Positions 57,800-64,000 of a stretch of 64,000 bases of DNA are shown piece after piece. A model generated the notes under the pieces. That model saw nothing but the letters and a program-made list of their open reading frames with translations. It searched no databases and had not been told where the DNA came from. The position numbers and the translations under genes were made by a program. Location of the stretch: positions 153,966,426 through 154,030,425 of the forward strand of contig NC_090323.1 of the NCBI RefSeq assembly GCF_040869045.1, read 5' to 3'. The DNA is from Eurosta solidaginis. Its lineage: Eukaryota > Arthropoda > Insecta > Diptera > Tephritidae. Each line of letters starts with the position of its first letter. Position 1 is the stretch's first letter.

Positions 57800-59473
57800 T
57801 ATACGACATATAATAATGAAGAAAAAATTTGATTGAGCCATGTCCGTCCGTCCGCCCGTTAACACGATAACTTTAGAAAATTTTAAGGTATATTGATGAA
57901 ATTTGGTACGTAAGTTCTTGGGCACTCATCTCAGATCGCTATTTAAAATGAACGAAATCGGACTATAACCACGCCCACTTTTTCGATATCGAAAATTTCG
58001 AAAATCCGAAAAAGTGTGATAAATCATTAGCAAAGGCGGATAAAGCGATGAAACTTGGTAGGTGGGCTGAACTTATGACGCAGAATAGAAAATTAGTAAA
58101 ATTTTGGGCAATGGGTGTGGCACCGCCCACTTTTAAAAGAAGGTAATTTAAAAGTTTTACAAGCTGTAATTTGGCAGTCGTTGAAGATATCATGACGAAA
58201 TTTGGCAGGAACGTTACTCCTATTACTATATGTTTGCTAAAAAATCGGAGAACGACCACGCCAACTTTTAAAAAAAAATTTTTTTTAAGTAAAATTTTAA
58301 CAAACAATTTAATATCTTTACAGCATATAAGTAAATTATGACATGATTCAACTCCAGTGATGATATGGTGCAACAAAGTACAAAAATAAAAGAAATTTTC
58401 GAAATGGGCGTGGCTCCGCCCTTTTTCATTTAATTTGTCTAGGATACTTTTAATGCCATAACTCGAACAAAAATTTATCAATCCTTGTGATATTTGGTAG
58501 GGGCTTAGACTCTAAATGGGCGAAATCGGTTGAAGCCACGCCCAGTTTTTATACACAGTCGACCGTCTGTCCTTCCGCTCGGCCGTTAACACTATAACTT
58601 GAGCAAAAATCGATATATCTTTACTAAACTCAGTTCACGTACTTATCTGAGCTCACTTTACGAAAAATGCCATAATTCTAAACCAAATACGAAAAATGCG
58701 ATGAAACATGGTAATTGGATTGGTTTATTGACGCAAAATATAACTTTAGAAAAAAACTTTGTAAAATGGGTGTGACACCTACCATATTAAGTAGAAGAAA
58801 ATGAAAAAGTTTTGCAGGGCGAAATCAAAAGCCCTTGGAATCATGGCAGGAATACTGTTCGTGGTATTAAATATATAAATAAATTAGCGGTATCCGACAG
58901 ATGATGTTCTGGGTCACCCTGGTCCACATTTTGGTCGATATCTCGAAAACGCCTTCACATATACAACTACCACCACTCCCTTTTAAAACCCTCATTAATA
59001 CCTTTAATTTGATACCCATATCGTAAAAACACATTATAGAGTCACCCCTGGTCCACCTTTATGGGGATATCTGGAAAAAGCGTCCACCTATAGAACTAAG
59101 GCCCACTCCCTTTTTAAATACTCATTGTCACCTTTCGTTTGATACCCATATTGTACAAACGCTTTCTAGAGTCAACCCTGGTCCACCTTTATAACGATAT
59201 CTCGAAAAGACGTCCACCTATGGAACTAAGGCCCACTCCCTTTTAAAATACTCATTAACACCTTTCATTTGATACCCATATCGTACAAACAAATTCTAGA
59301 GTCACCCATGGTCCACCTTTATGGCGATATCTCGAAACGGCGTCCACCCACGCCTTTTAAAATTCTCATTAACATCTTTCATTTGATACCCATATCGTAC
59401 AAACAAATTCTAGAGTCAACCCTGGTCCACCTTTATGGCGATATTCCTAAATGGCGTCTACCTTCCTTACATG
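57800..59473 (+). mobile_element. HINE E11, both ends defective
   Basis: The left ~100 bp are lost: the element becomes recognisable at aaaatttgattgagccatgt. The (GTCC)n is only three units. Five or six satellite monomers follow (58915-59455). The 3' hairpin is deleted, and the last monomer joins ccttccttacatg directly. Confidence 0.85.
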
Positions 59474-59754
59474 TTTAGTAATGAGATCAATCTGAGCCCT
59501 TTTTAAGAAACATTATTTCAAACTGCCTTTCTAGTTCAAATGAAATTAACTATGCAAACGTTTGTAGAACTGGATTCCGTGCTTTCAAGAATTTCACGAT
59601 TTGTGACTCTGAGATAAGGCATTGACTGCAGGCTGAATTAGTGAAGGTCTGCTAAAATATTCAATTCGTCCCTTTATCACACAGATATTCAAACCTCCGC
59701 TGTTTCTATGCCAATGCGAAGAAGAAAATTTGCAATTAAGTAAAGTATCATGGA

Positions 59755-60165
59755 AACAGTAAACAGTCATGCACACGTATACATAGAAGGCAACTGAGAA
59801 TATGAGATGCGCAGATGTACTCAGCAATAAAGAGCGCATATTTCACACCACACATATACATAGAAGGTAATATTCAATATGAGCAACTATTCAAAAAGGC
59901 TGTTCGTTTAAAGTTTAGACCTTGGGAGATATAGGCGATTTGGGCAACTGAGAGTATAAAAGCCGCGCAAAGTAAGGATAATAAATAAGTTGATTAAAAA
60001 ATGTCAAAAGTGAAGAAGATGAGTAATTTAATTGTGAAGTACTACTACCATAGTAGTGTTGTAAATAAAGAATTTGCTACATTAAATATTTAAGTTATTT
60101 ATTCGACAGTTCAACGATAGCAGGAGGTACAAACTAATCAAAAATTTCCCAAAATCGTTACGGTA
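59755..60165 (+). repeat. Gypsy-type LTR, solo or partial
   Basis: catagaaggcaactgagaat, gagagtataaaagccgcgc (TATA box), gtaaataaagaatttgctac (poly(A) signal) and aagttatttattcgacagtt align with the minus-strand LTR at 45079-45531. The end aaaatcgttacggta resembles the LTR terminus ttcgttaca. No internal retroelement sequence follows. The interval 59474-59754 shows nothing recognised. Confidence 0.72.
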
Positions 60166-60599
60166 TAAACTAGTCAGGCCCCAAAACAACAATATTCTTA
60201 GTTTCGTTGTATCGCAACTTTAACTAACCGAAAACAAACCCGCTGTACGTCTGGAATCCTACCAATTATAATTAATAATTGTTAATAGAGATTTTAATAA
60301 TAGGAGGTTGACAAATTTGGTCCTGCATAGTACCATAACTACATGGAGCTGTTAATAGCTCCGTTGAGCATTTTTTTCTTTTAGTCATTTGAATCAATAG
60401 TAGGACTCTCATTTAAGTTTTCCAAATTCCATTCACAGTGTTAGCTCCAAACTTGAACTTAACTCTATATTGTTTGGGAGCCAGAACCCAAGTGCCTTTC
60501 TGTAATTACTCTAACGCTACAGAGAAAAAATTTTTCAAGTCATTAGAGCAATCTCATCGCGTTTCTTAGCTTAATATTTTTGACATTTGCGTGGACAAA

Positions 60600-61306
60600 A
60601 AGTTATAAAAAATAACAACAACCAATCAAACACCACACAAAGAAAAGAATAATAACAAAAAGGCAGGAGCTGAAGAATGAAATAGGAAGAAAATAAGACA
60701 TCAAAAAATCTAGCAAAAAACACAATAATATCGACAAAAAAATAGCAACAACTAAAACAACTTCGATAATACTTATAACAGCAAAAAAATGAAACAACAA
60801 AATGTAAGTCAACAAAAATCATCGACTAGATTAACGAAAAATACAAAATTTACATCAGTAACATTAACTATAACAAAAATTACAAAAAATTATAGCAACA
60901 ACTATAAAAAAATGCAAAACTAAAATAAAAGCAAAAACTGCAATACAGGGAACAAAAACCAAGAACGAAAAAAACAACAAAATCAAAAAAATTACTAAAA
61001 CAGCAAAAGCTAGAACAAAAATATTACGAAATATATGACAAGAATATTAAGCCACAAAAGATTAAAAAACGCAAAGTATATAAAAAAGAAGCAACAACAA
61101 AAACAGTGACAGTAAAGAAACATCACCAAAATTTAACCACAAATCCCAAATCAAAAAATATCATCGTAAATAACAACGAGAGGTACAAAATGTTTGCCAA
61201 TAACATAAACTACAACAAGAAAATACAGAAGACTTTAACAATAACTAATAAAACCACGAAACTAAAACAAACACAAAAACTAAATCAAAAAGAAAACAAC
61301 AGAAAA
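60600..61306. repeat. A-rich, strand-asymmetric low-complexity tract
   Basis: About 700 bp dominated by acaacaa, aaaaac and caaaaat words, with very few T or G runs on plus. It ends exactly at HINE E12. Frames across it encode only K/N/T/Q-rich strings. The interval 60166-60599 before it shows nothing recognised. Confidence 0.8.
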
Positions 61307-64000
61307 CAAGTAAGGAAGGCTAAGTTCGGGTGTAACCGAACATTATATACTCAGTTGAGAGCTATGGAGACAAAATAAGGAAAATCACCATGTAGGAAAA
61401 TGAACCTAGGGTAACCCTGGAATGTGGTTGTATGACATGTGTATCAAATGGAAGGTATTAAAGAGTATTTTAAGGGAGCGTAGGCCATAGTTCTATGGAT
61501 GGACGCCATTTAGGGATATCGCCATAAAGGTGGACCAGGGCTGACTCTAGAATTTGTTTGTACGATATGGGTATCAAACGAAAGGTGTTACTGAGCATTT
61601 TAAGAGGGAGTGGGCATTAGGTCTATAGGTGGACGCCTTTTCGAGATATCGCCATTAGGGTGGGCCAGGGGTGACTCTAGAATGTTTGTACGATATGGGT
61701 ATCAAACGAAAGGTGTTACTGAGCATTTTAAGAGGGAGTGGGCATTAGGTCTATAGGTGGACGCCTTTTCGAGATATGGCCATTAGGGTGGGCCAGGGGC
61801 GACTCTAGAATGTTTGTACGATATGGGTATCAAACGAAAGGTGTTACTGAGCATTTTAAGAGGGAGTGGGCATTAGGTCTATAGGTGGACGCCTTTTCGA
61901 GATATCGCCATTAGGGTGGGCCAGGGTGACTCTAGAATGTGTTTGTACGATATGCGTATCAAATGAAAGGTGGTAATGAGTATTTTAAAAGGGAGTAGTC
62001 CTTAGTTCTATAGGTGGACGCCTTTTCGAGATATCGCCATAAAGGTGGACCAAGGGTGACTCTAGAATGTTTGTACGATATGGGTATCAAACGAAAGGTG
62101 TTACTGAGCATTTTAAGAGGGAGTGGGCATGAGGTCTATAGGTGGACGCCTTTTCGAGATGTCGTCATTAGGGTGGGCCAGGGATGACTCTAGAATGTGT
62201 TTGTACGATAAGGGTATCAAACGAAAGGTGTTACTGAGCATTTTAAGAGGGAGTGGGCATTAAGTCTATAGGTGGACGCCTTTTCGAGATATCGCCATTA
62301 GGGTGGGCCAGGGGTGACTTTAGAATGTTTGTACGATATGGGTATCAAACGAAAGGTGTTACTGAGCATTTTAAGAGGGAGTGGGCATTAGGTCTATAGG
62401 TGGACGCCTTTTCGAGATATCGCCATTAGGGTGGGCCAGGGTGACTCTAGAATGTGTTTGTACGATATGGGTATCAAATGAAAGGTGGTAATGAGTATTT
62501 TAAAAGGGAGTAATCCTTAGTTCTATAGGTGGACGCCTTTTCGAGATATCGCCATAAAGGTGGACCAAGGGTGACTCTACAATGTTTGTACGATATGGGT
62601 ATCAAACGAAAGGTGTTACTGAGGATTTTAAGAGGGAGTGGGCATGAGGTCTATAGGTGGACGCCTTTTCGAGATATCGTCATTAGGGTGGGCCAGGAGT
62701 GACTCTAGAATGTGTTTGTACGATATGGGTATCAAACGAAAGGTGTTACTGAGCATTTTAAGAGGGAGTGGGCATTAGGTCTATAGGTTGAGGCCTTTTC
62801 GAGATATCGCCATTAGGGTGGGACAGGGGTGACTCTAGAATGTTTGTACGATATGGGTATCAAACGAAAGGTGTTACTGAGCATTTTAAGAGGGAGTGGG
62901 CATTAGGTCTTTAGGTGGACGCCTTTTCGAGATATCGCCATTAGGGTGGGCCAGGGTGATTCTAGAAAGTGTTTGTACGATATGGGTATCAAATGAAAGG
63001 TGGTAATGAGTATTTTAAAAGGGAGTAATCCTTAGTTCTATAGGTGGACGCCTTTTCGAGATATCACCATAAAGGTGGACCAAGGGTGACTCTAGAATGT
63101 TTGTACGATATGGGTATCAAACGAAAGGTGTTACTGAGCATTTTAAGAGGGAGTGGGCATGAGGTCTATAGGTGGACGCCTTTTCGAGATATCGTCATTA
63201 GGGTGGGCCAGGGGTGACTCTAGAATGTGTTTGTACGATATGGGTATCAAACGAAAGGTGTTACTGAGCATTTTAAGAGGGAGTGGGCATTAGGTCTATA
63301 GGTGGGCGCCTTTTCGAGATATCGCCATTAGGGTGGGCCAGGGGTGACTCTAGAATGTTTGTACGATATGGGTATCAAACGAAAGGTGTTACTGAGCATT
63401 TTAAGAGGGAGTGGGCATTAGGTCTATAGGTGGACGCCTTTTCGTGATATCGCCATTAGGGTGGGCCAGGGTGACTCTAGAATGTTTGTACGATATGGGT
63501 ATCAAACGAAAGGTGTTACTGAGCATTTTACGAGGAAGTGGGCAGTAGGTCTATAGGTGGACGCCTTTTCGAGATATCGCCATTAGGGTGGGCCAGGGTG
63601 ACTCTAGAATGTGTTTGTACGATATGGGTATCAAATGAAAGGTGGTAATGAGTATTTTAAAAGGGTGTAATCCTTAGTTCTATAGGTATCGCCATAAAGG
63701 TGGACCAAGGGTGACTATAGAATGTTTGTACGATATGGGTATCAAACGAAAGGTGTTACTGAGCATTTTAAGAGGGAGTGGGCATGAGGTCTATAGGTGG
63801 ACGGCTTTTCGAGATATCGTCATTAGGGTGGGCCAGGGGTGACTCTAGAATGTGTTTGTACGATATGGGTATCAAACGAAAGGTGTTACTGAGCATTTTA
63901 AGAGGGAGTGGGCATGAGGTCTATAGGTGAACGGCTTTTCGAGATATCGTCATTAGGGTGGGCCAGGGGTGACTCTAGAATGTGTTTGTACGATATGGGT
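61307..64000 (-). mobile_element. HINE E12, satellite-bearing, runs off the window
   Basis: Starts caagtaaggaaggctaagtt with the hairpin and an inner CTCAGTTGAG, very close to E1 for the first ~230 bp. Then the satellite array begins and continues to the window end. The 5' (TATACTC) end and (GTCC)n lie beyond 64000. Confidence 0.88.
61420..64000. repeat. ~128-bp satellite array in E12, four-monomer higher-order unit
   Basis: About 20 monomers of the E1 type. Class A monomers (ggtaatgagtattttaaaag) are at 61972, 62487, 63002 and 63644, spaced ~515, 515 and 642 bp, i.e. four, four and five monomers. Between them the class B series is ordered: the first after A has gggcatgaggtc, the next ones gggcattaggtc. 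That order identifies a true higher-order repeat. Confidence 0.93.

Noticed and set aside
61106..61378. Frame whose C-terminus (KQVRKAKFGCNRT) also ends the frame at 28091-28507
   Set aside because: The shared end is read-through into the HINE terminus; the upstream parts are unrelated (A-rich tract versus LINE gag).

Overview
This looks like a repeat-dominated stretch of a higher-dipteran genome, most likely a tephritid-type fruit fly. The grounds are DINE-1/mini-me-like elements with (GTCC)n tracts, Jockey-, RTE- and I-like LINE debris, Ty3/gypsy LTRs and high AT content. The species call is inference. There are no rRNA, tRNA or CRISPR features and no convincing complete host gene. Nearly all coding potential is transposable-element (TE) protein, almost all of it broken by stops, frameshifts, deletions or later insertions.

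Left third (1-18.5 kb). Two damaged copies of one Ty3/gypsy element come first. Copy 1 (1-2023) is split by a 1.24-kb 5'-truncated LINE with a TTCCA target-site duplication. Copy 2 (3095-8567) keeps a 706-bp 5' LTR, a primer-binding site, a SAP/coiled-coil gag, protease, RT, RNase H, integrase and a truncated 3' LTR. An unclassified segment with a 170-codon ORF follows. Two Helitrons then lie head to tail, 17 bp apart (9936-13455 and 13473-18472), each filled by an array of 89-bp GC-rich repeats.

Middle (18.7-43.3 kb). At least ten copies in the window belong to one DINE-1/HINE-like family with TATACTCAGTTGAG at one end and a hairpin plus CTTACTTG at the other. Some carry ~128-bp satellite arrays with higher-order structure. 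A Jockey-like LINE (about 23011-29830) was cut by one of these elements and by two inverted Harbinger-like MITEs. A hAT element (34382-37023) has a perfect 8-bp duplication but an internally deleted transposase. At 37775-43342 a tandem pair of HINEs sits inside an older HINE. A 100-N assembly gap is at 32961-33060.

Right third (43.3-64 kb). This is a patchwork of LINE 3' ends, a SINE-like insertion with a 15-bp duplication, isolated LTR pieces, more HINEs and short unassigned spacers. The spacers hold the only two weak candidates for host exons (48.99-49.33 kb and 51.78-51.94 kb). The window ends inside a second 128-bp satellite array.

Rather than a gene system, the window shows a record of nested TE insertion and of satellite growth inside Helitron-type elements. 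HINE strands below follow the convention 5' TATACTCAGTTGAG to 3' CTTACTTG.
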